Positions 18,359-27,041 of a stretch of 64,000 nucleotides of DNA are shown here, piece after piece. Below the pieces are notes generated by a model. It was not told where the DNA came from, made no database searches, and saw only the letters and a list, made by a program, of their open reading frames with translations. Source of the stretch: Methylococcales bacterium (GTDB lineage: Bacteria; Pseudomonadota; Gammaproteobacteria; Methylococcales; Methylomonadaceae); assembly GCA_026398895.1 (NCBI GenBank), contig JAPLRZ010000045.1:62001-126000 (forward strand). Reading direction: 5' to 3'. Numbering within the stretch: position 1 is the first letter of the stretch; every line of letters starts with the position of its first letter. The position numbers were made by a program, and so were the translations under genes.

Positions 18359-18947
18359 TGATTTTTGCAGCTAGGGTTTCTGGACGAGTGAAACCGTCAA
18401 AGCGCGTCCATACGCCACTGATTGAATCGCCAACCAAAATGACGGGCGTATGGTTGCTGTAATCCGCACTATAAACACCTAGCCCCTTTAATAAATCATC
18501 AACTGGCTTTTTTTCACCCGTCAACCAGACCCATTCAGGCTTAGCATTAAAATGTGTTGCATAAATTTTTAAGCTTTCAGGTGTATCTGTTGTCGGATTG
18601 ATACTTAACGACACCATGCGCACATCTTGTTTTAGCTTTTCACCCAGTTGATTTTGTAGTTTTGCAAAAATCGCTGAAACCACGGGGCAAGCTGTATGGC
18701 AGTCGGTATAAATAAAGTTAATGGCGATAATTCTGTCACCCACTATATCGCTGATAAATTTGACCTGCGTGCCATTTTGATCCAATAGTTCAGTATTCAA
18801 CAGTTTGACAGTAGTCGATGATACGGGACGTGCCATCTGCGGCGATTCAAGCTCAGATGAATTTTGCGGGAAATCTGACAACACAGCAATCACGACTCCA
18901 GCCACCGCTAACAAGGCGATAATTATTTTTGATTTGATCCCGTTCAT
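18324..18947 (-). CDS. SCO1/SenC-family copper chaperone
   Basis: 207 residues with an N-terminal membrane anchor (IIIALLAVAGVVIAVL). The thioredoxin-like fold carries the copper motif C83-H-T-A-C87-P and a distal His in NHTPVILVGD, the third copper ligand of Sco proteins. Sco proteins deliver copper to cuproenzymes outside the cytoplasmic membrane. Given the operon, the likely client is the giant multicopper oxidase rather than cytochrome oxidase; this is inference from context. Its start overlaps the preceding frame by 4 bp (ATGA). Confidence 0.9.
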   Translation of the reverse strand: MNGIKSKIIIALLAVAGVVIAVLSDFPQNSSELESPQMARPVSSTTVKLLNTELLDQNGTQVKFISDIVGDRIIAINFIYTDCHTACPVVSAIFAKLQNQLGEKLKQDVRMVSLSINPTTDTPESLKIYATHFNAKPEWVWLTGEKKPVDDLLKGLGVYSADYSNHTPVILVGDSISGVWTRFDGFTRPETLAAKINELLLARREKS

Positions 18948-19567
18948 TGCCCTGCACCCTTAACAGCACGAAAAGTCAGGATAGGTTGATCATGAAAAGT
19001 AAAGTTTAGCGTGGGCGATTGAACGAAAACTTGATAAACGCCTGTTTCTTCTGGCGTAATCTCCACTTGATAAATGCTATTGCCCTGTGCTTTGGCAATC
19101 ATTCGTTGTTGCGCTTGTCCAGGAATACGAAAAATCAGCACTTGCAGGTCTTTAACGCTGTCTTTAATGCGTTCTTGGTCAGGATGATTCAATTTTATTT
19201 GAATCGGCACTGATATTCCAACGGGTACTTCTTTGTTAGTCAACAAGTAGTCAACAGTGACAGCTTGCCCACTTTGTTTCACTAGCTCTGGATTAGGCGC
19301 GATTTGAGTGCTAAAACAATGATAAACCGATGGATTGTCCAGTAGTATCGATACATTGTAATTACCAGCAGGGGGTAGTTGCGTTGAGCTGGTATAAATT
19401 CCAGCGGCGGTTTCCTGTACACTTCGATTGACTATCATGACTGCCATTGGTTTTAAACCTTGGTTTTCAAAATTACCCATCGGTGCCGCCATACCTTCCA
19501 TGTAGTAATAAACAGTTTTATCGGCTGGATTAGCCACCACTACCGCATTGCGTTCGGGGGTCGGCAC
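18944..19567 (-). CDS. C-terminal domain of the beta-propeller protein, cut off by an in-frame stop
   Basis: 207 residues from a GTG at 19567 that has no visible Shine-Dalgarno. The reading frame is the same as that of the beta-propeller gene upstream: after its TAA (19612-19610) the frame runs 14 sense codons (AAPDQVNALLTDAI) straight into this segment. It contains DKTVYYYMEGMAAPMG and an immunoglobulin-like beta region (YQVEITPEETGVYQVFVQSP). One nonsense change in an originally continuous gene of about 640 codons is the simplest reading. It is coupled to the Sco gene by a 4-bp overlap. Function unknown. Confidence 0.7.
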   Translation of the reverse strand: MPTPERNAVVVANPADKTVYYYMEGMAAPMGNFENQGLKPMAVMIVNRSVQETAAGIYTSSTQLPPAGNYNVSILLDNPSVYHCFSTQIAPNPELVKQSGQAVTVDYLLTNKEVPVGISVPIQIKLNHPDQERIKDSVKDLQVLIFRIPGQAQQRMIAKAQGNSIYQVEITPEETGVYQVFVQSPTLNFTFHDQPILTFRAVKGAGQ

Positions 19568-19609
19568 AATAGCATCGGTCAGTAGTGCGTTGACTTGATC
19601 GGGGGCAGC

Positions 19610-20872
19610 TTATCCCGCTGGAAAAGTAGTGACGGGTACAGTTCCCTCTTTATCCAATGAATCGAGTTGAATCATGTGGACTATTTCACTGCCAGTTGAG
19701 CGAATGTAGGCAAAATGATCGGTAAATGCAATTTGATCGGGTGCATTACCTACATCAACAGTGTGAGCTAAGCGATTCAGTGATGCGTCGATAATAAATA
19801 CTTTGTTGGCGGTTTGACTGAGTGCAAACCCCCAACGACCATCCGCAGTAAAACGTAACGTTTTTAGTGGCGACCCTGTGTCAATTTCTGTATTTGCCGC
19901 GCTGTTGATAACCAGCAAATGACCGTTTTCAGCCGCTACATACACGGATTTACTTAATATTGAAAAAGCCAGTGCGATGGGCGGTGCAGGACTTTTAACC
20001 GTTTGCTTAATGGACAATTGTTCAATGTCGATAATGGCAATTGATTGATCGTTTTTATTGCTGACGTAGGCGGTGCGGCTATCATCGCTAAAAGCAAACT
20101 CATGATGACCTGCGCCCGTTGCCAACAATTGAGTTACTGCCATTTTTTCGGTATCGATGACACTGACACCCATCGGGGATTTTTCATCAAGCGTTTCCAC
20201 TCCGACCCATAGATATTTACCGTCTGGCTGTAGTGCCAATCGTGTGGGCGTGGCATCAAAGGGAAGGACATTAATGACTGTCCACGTTTGTGTGTCAACC
20301 ACCGCAACTTGATGGGTGAGTGGCGTGGAGACATAGAGTTTTTTGTGATCTTTGCTTAATGCCCAATCTTCGCCTGCACTGTTTAGCTTAATACGCGCCA
20401 TTAATTTACTACCGCCAAAGCCGTTAATCGGATCGATGACTGAAATACTGGCATTATTATTCATTGCCAGTACAAAATAAGAATTCAAGCTAATCTCTGG
20501 TTTAAAAGTCATTTGAGTTTGTAGATAGGAGCTGATTCTATCTTTGCAAGAAACGGCTTTTTCTTCTGGATTTTCTCGTTCTAACCAAACAGAGGGATGC
20601 AGACCTTTAACAGGCTGCTTGTTAGCTGCCTGTTGTATGGTAAATTGTAAGTGAGCAGGTTGCCCTTCGAGCAGATTTTGCGCTGGGTTTTTATCGGTGG
20701 AAATCGAGTCGATAGCCATAGCAATACTGAGACCTTCCTTGATAATCAAGTTGCTTGTTTGATTTTCTGTCGATTTGTCAATCAGTACCAGCTCTTTAGC
20801 CTTGAACACCCAGAAAATGCTTGCGATAACTATCAGCAATAACGCTAAGCTCCAATAAAGTTTTTTTTTCAT
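19610..20872 (-). CDS. YVTN-type beta-propeller protein, N-terminal part
   Basis: 420 residues: an N-terminal membrane helix (LALLLIVIASIFWVF), then a linker, then about six YVTN/cytochrome-d1-like blades, each with a strand pattern such as LYVSTPLTHQVAVVDTQTW, AYVSNKNDQSIAIIDIEQL and VYVAAENGHLLVINSAAN. The propeller should sit in the periplasm, anchored to the inner membrane. Such propellers are scaffolds, or receptors when heme d1 is bound; no heme ligand can be assigned. The frame ends at a TAA directly followed by the continuation in the same frame. A terminator hairpin lies between it and the oxidase gene. Confidence 0.85.
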   Translation of the reverse strand: MKKKLYWSLALLLIVIASIFWVFKAKELVLIDKSTENQTSNLIIKEGLSIAMAIDSISTDKNPAQNLLEGQPAHLQFTIQQAANKQPVKGLHPSVWLERENPEEKAVSCKDRISSYLQTQMTFKPEISLNSYFVLAMNNNASISVIDPINGFGGSKLMARIKLNSAGEDWALSKDHKKLYVSTPLTHQVAVVDTQTWTVINVLPFDATPTRLALQPDGKYLWVGVETLDEKSPMGVSVIDTEKMAVTQLLATGAGHHEFAFSDDSRTAYVSNKNDQSIAIIDIEQLSIKQTVKSPAPPIALAFSILSKSVYVAAENGHLLVINSAANTEIDTGSPLKTLRFTADGRWGFALSQTANKVFIIDASLNRLAHTVDVGNAPDQIAFTDHFAYIRSTGSEIVHMIQLDSLDKEGTVPVTTFPAG

Positions 20873-20910
20873 ATCGTGTCTCGGTTTAATCTGTGTTTCG
20901 AGTAGCCATA

Positions 20911-20939
20911 AAAAAGAGTGCAGCCTAAAGGCTGCACTC
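20911..20939 (-). terminator. Rho-independent terminator between the oxidase and propeller genes
   Basis: Read on the minus strand, GAGTGCAGCC and GGCTGCACTC form a perfect 10-bp stem with a TTTA loop, followed by a run of T (the AAAAA at 20911-20915 on the plus strand). It lies 25 bp after the oxidase stop, so the accessory genes would be transcribed by partial read-through or from a weak promoter in the 38 bp that remain. Confidence 0.85.
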
Positions 20940-20963
20940 TCATACTACGACTTACGGGGCGTT

Positions 20964-23900
20964 TTATTCGACTCGGAAAATTCCCCATAAACCATTATCA
21001 AATTGGAACGATGCTTGATCTCGATACAGGTAATCACCTTTAGTACCATAATAGCCGCCTGCACCATTAGTTAGCAACAGATTAAGATGGCTGCCCGCAC
21101 CGATACCAGCCTCAGAACCCATCCACTCAGACCAGTTATTTTTACCCATGACGGTTGATCCATTGGTAAACGATGCTTCTTGCCAGCCATGTCCATGTAC
21201 CTGAAACACATGGTTGCGTGCATGACCACCTGGATGTAGCACACGCAATCTCACAGGATCGCCCGCTTTAGATTTGAAAATGGGTGTTTCTGGATCGCCT
21301 TTCAACACGGCACTGAAGTTTTCGTTATGTGTTAAGGATAGCGGGGTATTAGCTGCGTATCCCATTCTTGCCCACAAAGGTTCGGTTCGGTAGTTAAAGC
21401 CTTTTTGTCCAGAATCTTCGGGGTCTTCTGACTCGGCGGTGTTGGGTACTGCCACGCCATTTTGCTGTAAATTCAAATCATCTTGAAAAATCAGCACATG
21501 CTCTCTGAAATAACCCGCACCGTTAGCCTGTGTCACCGTTGCCGAAGCGCGTGAATTCATATCTTCGACCCACGTTGAACCCAATGGCTCAATAACCAGC
21601 GCGGCGATAGCTCCTTTGCTGGTTTGTTTGATACGATCCGATGGCATCAAATTGACAGCACCGTATTCCACTGGCTCAGCAAAGCGTTTACCGTTTTTGA
21701 CTATTTCTCTACCTGCATACCATTTATAGTTAACGGTTTGACCAGGTGCTGCGGTAGCAGGCTTTCCTGCTATCCACAATTTGGGATTATGTCCGATATT
21801 CAAACCGCTACTGGTCAAAGAATCAAACTCCAGCAACTGTGGTGTTAGCCCTACATAACTGGAAGGCAATATGTCGTTATTGTTAAAGCCTTCGACTATC
21901 ATCGGTAGCGTACTATAACCATCCGCTTGAGTGCTGCTTAGGTCTGCTGGAAGATGGTTGACCAACACCATTGTAATACAGTCGCCTGCTCTAGCGCGAA
22001 GCATTAGCGGCTCAATAGGCACCCCCGTTTTTAAGCGAGTGACAGTGGTTTTAGTCGTAGTCTTAACACCATTAACTTTAGCCGTCGTTGTCGTTGTGGT
22101 GGTAGCGAAGTCTCCATCACGAACATACATAATAGCCCCTGAGTCTGACAGCCCCGCCGCTTTATTATAAACCAGAGGCCCGCCGAGCAGATCTTTTGCC
22201 AAGAACGCATGAACCTTAAAGTTGACGGCAGGCGCATTACTTGGACAAAGTCCATCATAAGATACGCACGCTGGATCGACTAGCGTTCCATCCGCTTTTT
22301 TGGCACAGGTCATAACAGGCAATACGCCTCCCTTTGGATTGCTCGACAATTTAGCCAACGTCGGCGCGGGATATTGAGCATCAAAAGCCCCTTTACCATT
22401 ATAGGTTCTCATAATGCCCCACAGACCATTCCAAATATCGTCTGTTGCCGAACCTGGAAAGTAGGCGGTATCCGACCATGGGACATTGGCTTTAACTTTA
22501 TCTACCGCTTCAACTTCAAACTCGAAATGTTCAGAAATACCAACCATTTGAGAGCCTTTATAGCCTGAATCTTTCAGTGAAGGTTCAAACAGCCATTTCA
22601 TATTATGCGCACTAAAGTTATGACCTTCTTCATGCGCACCTTGTAAAATTCTGATTTGAACTTTATCACCCGCGTAGGTTTTCAATAATGGCGTGAATGG
22701 GTCACCGCCCGTGACATCCTTGGTCAATGGTGGAGGGGTTTTAGTCGTTGAGTCAAATGTAGGCTGACTATTCAGTTTAGTAATAGCGCGATCGGTGCGT
22801 GATTCAAAAGCGAAAGAAAGATCACCCGCTAAACCAGCCGTTTGCTTATTTGCACCATTGTTGATACGCGTTGCAATCGGTTCATTTCTATAGTTAACGG
22901 TCATTGTACCTGGATCATCCGCAGAAATCGCTTCTGGGCAAGGTCTAGGCGCACCTCCAGGACAAGTTGCAGCTAAAGAGACCAAATTATGTAAACCATC
23001 TTCTTCTCTTCCAGGCGGATTAACAGGTGTCTTATCTGCTCGGTAAGCAAGTGAGAAATCCCCCATTTCCAGTAAAAATTCACGATAGGGTTTTTGACCA
23101 CTGGGTGGTTCAATAATCGCTTGCCACGTTGTTGGTCCACCATCGCTTCTAGCACCTAGAGCGACACCTGATTCATTATGCTTCCATTTTGAACCTGCGG
23201 GTTCAATCACCAGCCCCGCATAAAGTCCTGGATGTTGATGTGTCGAAGGGCCAAAATGATCATGGGAGAAGACCGTGCGTAGTGTTCTATCTTCGCCTAT
23301 GTTATTGGTAACATCATCAGCGTACCAACGTTGCACGGTGGTTTGAACACAATCGCCGCCACCTTCTTTAAAATTAGCTAGCGTGCAAACTTTCGGTTTT
23401 TGAACTTGACTTTGGTTAACTGCGTATGGCTCTTGCCATGCACCTTCGGGTGTATTGATTGCTTCAAGACGTTCATGTACTTCTTGAGAGCTAAACGTAC
23501 CGTCTTCATAGTTCCAACCGTTGCCAGAACCGTCAGAAGACATCACATCGAATTTAACCAAGTGAATATGCTGACCAATAATATCAGTCGGTGTTGTGAC
23601 TTGAAAATCATCTTTTTCGTAGGTATTAGGCAGTAAATTAGTGTGTTCAAAGGTAATACAATCACCACTGTTGGCTCTAAAGAACATCGGCTCTGGGGGT
23701 TTTATACCTGCCAGCGTATCAGAGACATCATTGAATAACGTCAGAATACGTTGTTGTGGAAAGTGCCAGCCTAACTTGTTCATTTTGACATCTAACTGAA
23801 TAGCCGCTGCATGATAATAACGATCTTTACCAGTCACCGCCTGTTGTGCATCATTAACACAGGGATCGGCGAAAGGTGCGCCAGCAACCGCAGGTAAACC

Positions 23901-26264
23901 ATTGACCTTGAATGAACCGATACTAACACCATTTGGTTTAGGTGTGGCGTATTGTTTTGGTCCTACTGTCGTACCGTCGCCACCATGAAATATCATGGCT
24001 TGTCTTTCCCAAGGTGTGCCATTTTCAGGCAGTTTTTTTGCTGCCATTGTGTCGATGATTTTATTAAAATTTTCGCGGTCTTGATGGCTGGTTGCAGTAC
24101 CGCCAGTGACAACATGACGAGGTAAACCACCATCTTTAACCGTGTCCATAGGTGGATGCGGCGGACGATGGCCTGTTACACCCGCCACAAAAAATGGATA
24201 ACCAGGATTACCTAGGACGACTTCAGGAAGTTTAACTTCACCTGTGGGTGTTGATTTGCCGTCTGCGCCTGCAACATATTCAATTTCTGCTTTCGCACCA
24301 GGTTGTGGTGCCATTGCCATCGTAGGCATAGGGACTACCGCAGGTATCGGTGTTCCCGCTTTGATTTCATGATCGGGCAATGCTCTCGCACCTTGCGCAG
24401 GTCTACCGTCTGCATCCAGTACAGTACCCGTTTCTAGTACATCATGTACCCGCCACAATTCCCACATACCTTGGGCAAAATGGGTGTAAAAATGGCAGTG
24501 AAATATCGAGTCGCCTATAGTATGGTTACGATTGCCGCTACCATGATGGGCAATTTCATAAGTATAACCACTACCTGCTCCTAGACTTTGACTATCTAAA
24601 TAGGCAGAGTTATCACTATCGGGGCTGTGTAACCATTGGTGTGCGTGCAGGTGGAAAATATGATGCTCTTTAGGTCCAGCGTGTAAATTTCTGAATTTTA
24701 CGCGGTCATTAAGATAGCTATGATGTACATTGGACGGATCGTCTGGAAAGTAAACTTTGGTTGCAAACTGGGGATTATCAACAACGCCCTTGCCATTCGC
24801 ATTAACGCTGGCAGGCATATCAACGATCATTGCGGGATCACCCATCACCCATGAAGTTAAAAAGAATTCTTCACCTTTACACTCGACACAATCTTTCATA
24901 GGACCAAGTCCTAAGCGGTTGGCTATAATTTCTGAACCGATACCGCCTGTTCCATAATTGATGCCAAAACCATCTCTGACTGCGTGTAAAGTATGGATAA
25001 GAACGGGGTCGTTATACCAAGCAGGGAACGCCTGTACTGCTTTGATTTCATCGTGAAAGATAACGGTAAACTCACGGAATGGATCGGTGCGATCAGGATA
25101 AATCGCGTTTTTAGGTTCTTCCGTCGCGTCAAATGCTCCTCCAGTGCTTCCAGTGATAATGGCATTAAGGTCGGAATGAACAATACTGCCACTGCTATCA
25201 CGCATATTCAAAATAGGTGTTCCCGCTAAAGGATGCGAAACAGCCCCTTCAATTTTCCAACTATAAGGTAGTATTTCACTAGCAAAAGCATCTATAACCG
25301 TCACTTTAGCTGAACCATCGGCGAAAACTTCATCAATCCGCGCTTTACCTGTTGTACCAACCAGTGTTTTACCTGTATCGGCAGCAATAAAACCAATATG
25401 ACTACTTAGGCTACTCATGGTCGCCTTAGTCGAGCCATCTGGATTACTGGTTAAAATAAGCTGTTCGGGCAGTTTGCGGGTTTCAACAGCAGGATAAACC
25501 GCATTGTAATCAATAACGGGGTAATATTTTCCGTTTGACAGGGTAGAACTGGTTGTCGCTAAGGTCATATCCTGCTCAGTCACTTGACTGCGATACCATT
25601 CAGAACCTTTGTTTTCTACGTTGACTGCACCGAACAAACCATGTGCCAGAGAACCGCCATTGCCTTCACCACCTGTGGTTGCTGCGGTACTGTAGGCAAA
25701 ATAAGTGCCTTCTTTTTGTGCGTAAAACGTATAAGTTTTGCTTTCGCCTGGCGCGGCTAGACCGCTTGTGTTGTTGCCAACATTAGACGCATCGGAAATA
25801 ATGTCACTCGCCTGCATACCCATCACATGGAATGATGCGCTGCGCGTAGCAGGACCACTATTTTCAGCACCAGCAGGGTCAGGTACCACAGTCCCTACCG
25901 CGCCAGCTACATGAGGAGCAGCGGGAGGAGGGACAATTGGATTTAATAAGTTGGTGAAATTAACAGTTAAACAATCGCCTTCGTTGACGCGCAGCACTAA
26001 AGGACGTGGTCTTTTATCAGAACGCAACCTAACATTGCCAGCAGTGAGCCCTGAACCATTTGTAGAAGAAACAACATCACGCTTCAAAGCAAAAATCATT
26101 CCCGAAGGATTCATTGCGCCGAGACGGTTGTAATAAAAAACTTGATCCAGCGCAACCACGTCGGCAGTGACGCAAGCTTGAGCCAAATTGGCTAGCCCAA
26201 ATGTCAGTATTAACAAACACGACTTGGCAAGGGTACACACAGATATGTGATTAGATGCTGACAT
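20964..26264 (-). CDS. giant multicopper oxidase, MofA/MnxG-like (putative Mn(II) oxidase)
   Basis: 1766 residues, about three times a laccase. Signal peptide LLILTFGLANLAQA. Many cupredoxin domains follow. A complete copper set is visible: H535-I-F-H538-L-H540 and H589-C590-H591-F-Y-T-H595-F-A-Q-G-M600 (type 1 site plus half of the trinuclear site), then H899-I-H901 and H1001-D-H1003 (the other half). The two halves are in reverse order to ordinary laccases, as described for MnxG-type enzymes. The last domain has HARNHVFQVHGHGW near residue 1690, a second His cluster. A Thr-rich low-complexity stretch lies near residue 1390. Length and order fit MofA of Leptothrix and the Pseudomonas Mn oxidases, but the substrate cannot be proven from sequence. 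AGGAGA precedes the ATG. Sco, cytochrome c and propeller genes follow. Confidence 0.85.
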   Translation of the reverse strand: MSASNHISVCTLAKSCLLILTFGLANLAQACVTADVVALDQVFYYNRLGAMNPSGMIFALKRDVVSSTNGSGLTAGNVRLRSDKRPRPLVLRVNEGDCLTVNFTNLLNPIVPPPAAPHVAGAVGTVVPDPAGAENSGPATRSASFHVMGMQASDIISDASNVGNNTSGLAAPGESKTYTFYAQKEGTYFAYSTAATTGGEGNGGSLAHGLFGAVNVENKGSEWYRSQVTEQDMTLATTSSTLSNGKYYPVIDYNAVYPAVETRKLPEQLILTSNPDGSTKATMSSLSSHIGFIAADTGKTLVGTTGKARIDEVFADGSAKVTVIDAFASEILPYSWKIEGAVSHPLAGTPILNMRDSSGSIVHSDLNAIITGSTGGAFDATEEPKNAIYPDRTDPFREFTVIFHDEIKAVQAFPAWYNDPVLIHTLHAVRDGFGINYGTGGIGSEIIANRLGLGPMKDCVECKGEEFFLTSWVMGDPAMIVDMPASVNANGKGVVDNPQFATKVYFPDDPSNVHHSYLNDRVKFRNLHAGPKEHHIFHLHAHQWLHSPDSDNSAYLDSQSLGAGSGYTYEIAHHGSGNRNHTIGDSIFHCHFYTHFAQGMWELWRVHDVLETGTVLDADGRPAQGARALPDHEIKAGTPIPAVVPMPTMAMAPQPGAKAEIEYVAGADGKSTPTGEVKLPEVVLGNPGYPFFVAGVTGHRPPHPPMDTVKDGGLPRHVVTGGTATSHQDRENFNKIIDTMAAKKLPENGTPWERQAMIFHGGDGTTVGPKQYATPKPNGVSIGSFKVNGLPAVAGAPFADPCVNDAQQAVTGKDRYYHAAAIQLDVKMNKLGWHFPQQRILTLFNDVSDTLAGIKPPEPMFFRANSGDCITFEHTNLLPNTYEKDDFQVTTPTDIIGQHIHLVKFDVMSSDGSGNGWNYEDGTFSSQEVHERLEAINTPEGAWQEPYAVNQSQVQKPKVCTLANFKEGGGDCVQTTVQRWYADDVTNNIGEDRTLRTVFSHDHFGPSTHQHPGLYAGLVIEPAGSKWKHNESGVALGARSDGGPTTWQAIIEPPSGQKPYREFLLEMGDFSLAYRADKTPVNPPGREEDGLHNLVSLAATCPGGAPRPCPEAISADDPGTMTVNYRNEPIATRINNGANKQTAGLAGDLSFAFESRTDRAITKLNSQPTFDSTTKTPPPLTKDVTGGDPFTPLLKTYAGDKVQIRILQGAHEEGHNFSAHNMKWLFEPSLKDSGYKGSQMVGISEHFEFEVEAVDKVKANVPWSDTAYFPGSATDDIWNGLWGIMRTYNGKGAFDAQYPAPTLAKLSSNPKGGVLPVMTCAKKADGTLVDPACVSYDGLCPSNAPAVNFKVHAFLAKDLLGGPLVYNKAAGLSDSGAIMYVRDGDFATTTTTTTAKVNGVKTTTKTTVTRLKTGVPIEPLMLRARAGDCITMVLVNHLPADLSSTQADGYSTLPMIVEGFNNNDILPSSYVGLTPQLLEFDSLTSSGLNIGHNPKLWIAGKPATAAPGQTVNYKWYAGREIVKNGKRFAEPVEYGAVNLMPSDRIKQTSKGAIAALVIEPLGSTWVEDMNSRASATVTQANGAGYFREHVLIFQDDLNLQQNGVAVPNTAESEDPEDSGQKGFNYRTEPLWARMGYAANTPLSLTHNENFSAVLKGDPETPIFKSKAGDPVRLRVLHPGGHARNHVFQVHGHGWQEASFTNGSTVMGKNNWSEWMGSEAGIGAGSHLNLLLTNGAGGYYGTKGDYLYRDQASFQFDNGLWGIFRVE

Positions 26265-26324
26265 GATACGTCTCCTAACTAATGTTTAAAATATTGAATG
26301 CGTTTGTGTGACATTAACGCAGTC

Positions 26325-26400
26325 ACCCTCGGCAGTTCGACTTTCCAAACACTTTGGATTCGTAACTTTCCGCCCCTAGCTTACGATAGGTTTGGCTTTA
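26325..26400 (-). promoter_or_regulatory. candidate GEMM-type cyclic-dinucleotide riboswitch in the oxidase leader
   Basis: On the minus strand the leader reads CAAACC, a helix closed by a GTAA (GNRA) tetraloop, then GGGGCGGAAAG, then a nested hairpin, then TGCCGA. This is the order of conserved blocks in GEMM-I RNAs (CAAACC, GNRA loop, GGACGCAAAG, receptor helix, GCCGA). The nested hairpin pairs AGTT with AACT, CGA with TCG and TCCA with TGGA; GEMM-I has AGCC/GGCU and CGG/CCG in these places, so the pairing is kept by base changes on both strands. The base before CAAACC is C where the c-di-GMP class has G, so specificity is uncertain. It ends about 60 nt before the oxidase start codon. Confidence 0.5.
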
Positions 26401-26822
26401 AATGTATTTACTGTGTTCAATAACATTAGGTATTTAATTTCTGAAAACACAACAATTACTACAACAATAATTTATAATAGTGGTACACATCCATTGATAA
26501 CCAGTTCAAAACTTGTAGCTAGTTTAACAACAAGACTGATTCGCAACAATGGCATGATCTTATACTATTGGTTTTTATTTTTATTTGTAATTAACGCCTA
26601 ACATACTGAAATTTAAATAAAAAATATATTTTTCATCTTCTCAATAAATTTGTATATTTAAAAATAGAAATCGTCCCTATTTATTCTATGTTTTTTGTAT
26701 CCCTAATAAAATTACCCTTATAAACTATAAGTGTATAAGTTAAATCGTGGATGAATTTGCTAATTTGAATTCGCGGGTTAATATAATCAATCGAAAGAAC
26801 TGAATTACCATGAGTTGTTCTT
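26401..26822. other. AT-rich non-coding region upstream of the oxidase gene
   Basis: About 420 bp of very AT-rich DNA between the oxidase leader and the end of mutS. I see no convincing gene. It must hold the minus-strand promoter of the oxidase gene, but no single -35/-10 pair stands out. Confidence 0.5.
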
Positions 26823-27041
26823 TCAAACCATGTCTTTAAGCTGATACAGCAAAGCCAATGCCTGCTTAGGGCTTAGTTCATCAGGGTTTAGGTCTTTGAG
26901 TTTATCCACTGCGGGATGAATGTCTTTGCTGGAGAATAAATCTAGTTGCTGTGTGCCTGCTTCGGCTTGTTGTTCCAGATAGGCGTTGTCTTCGAGTTGG
27001 CGTAATTTCAATTTAGCTTTATCAATCACCGAACGTGGCAC
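26823..27041 (-). pseudogene. mutS: C-terminal part of mutS, out of frame with the main gene
   Basis: 72 residues beginning [17 protein letters not shown] (first in-frame start a GTG) and ending with [18 protein letters not shown], the normal C-terminus of MutS with its dimer/tetramer helices. The frame is open back to about 27116, where it would join the main gene if the A7 run were A6. As it stands this segment is probably not translated separately. Confidence 0.85.
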
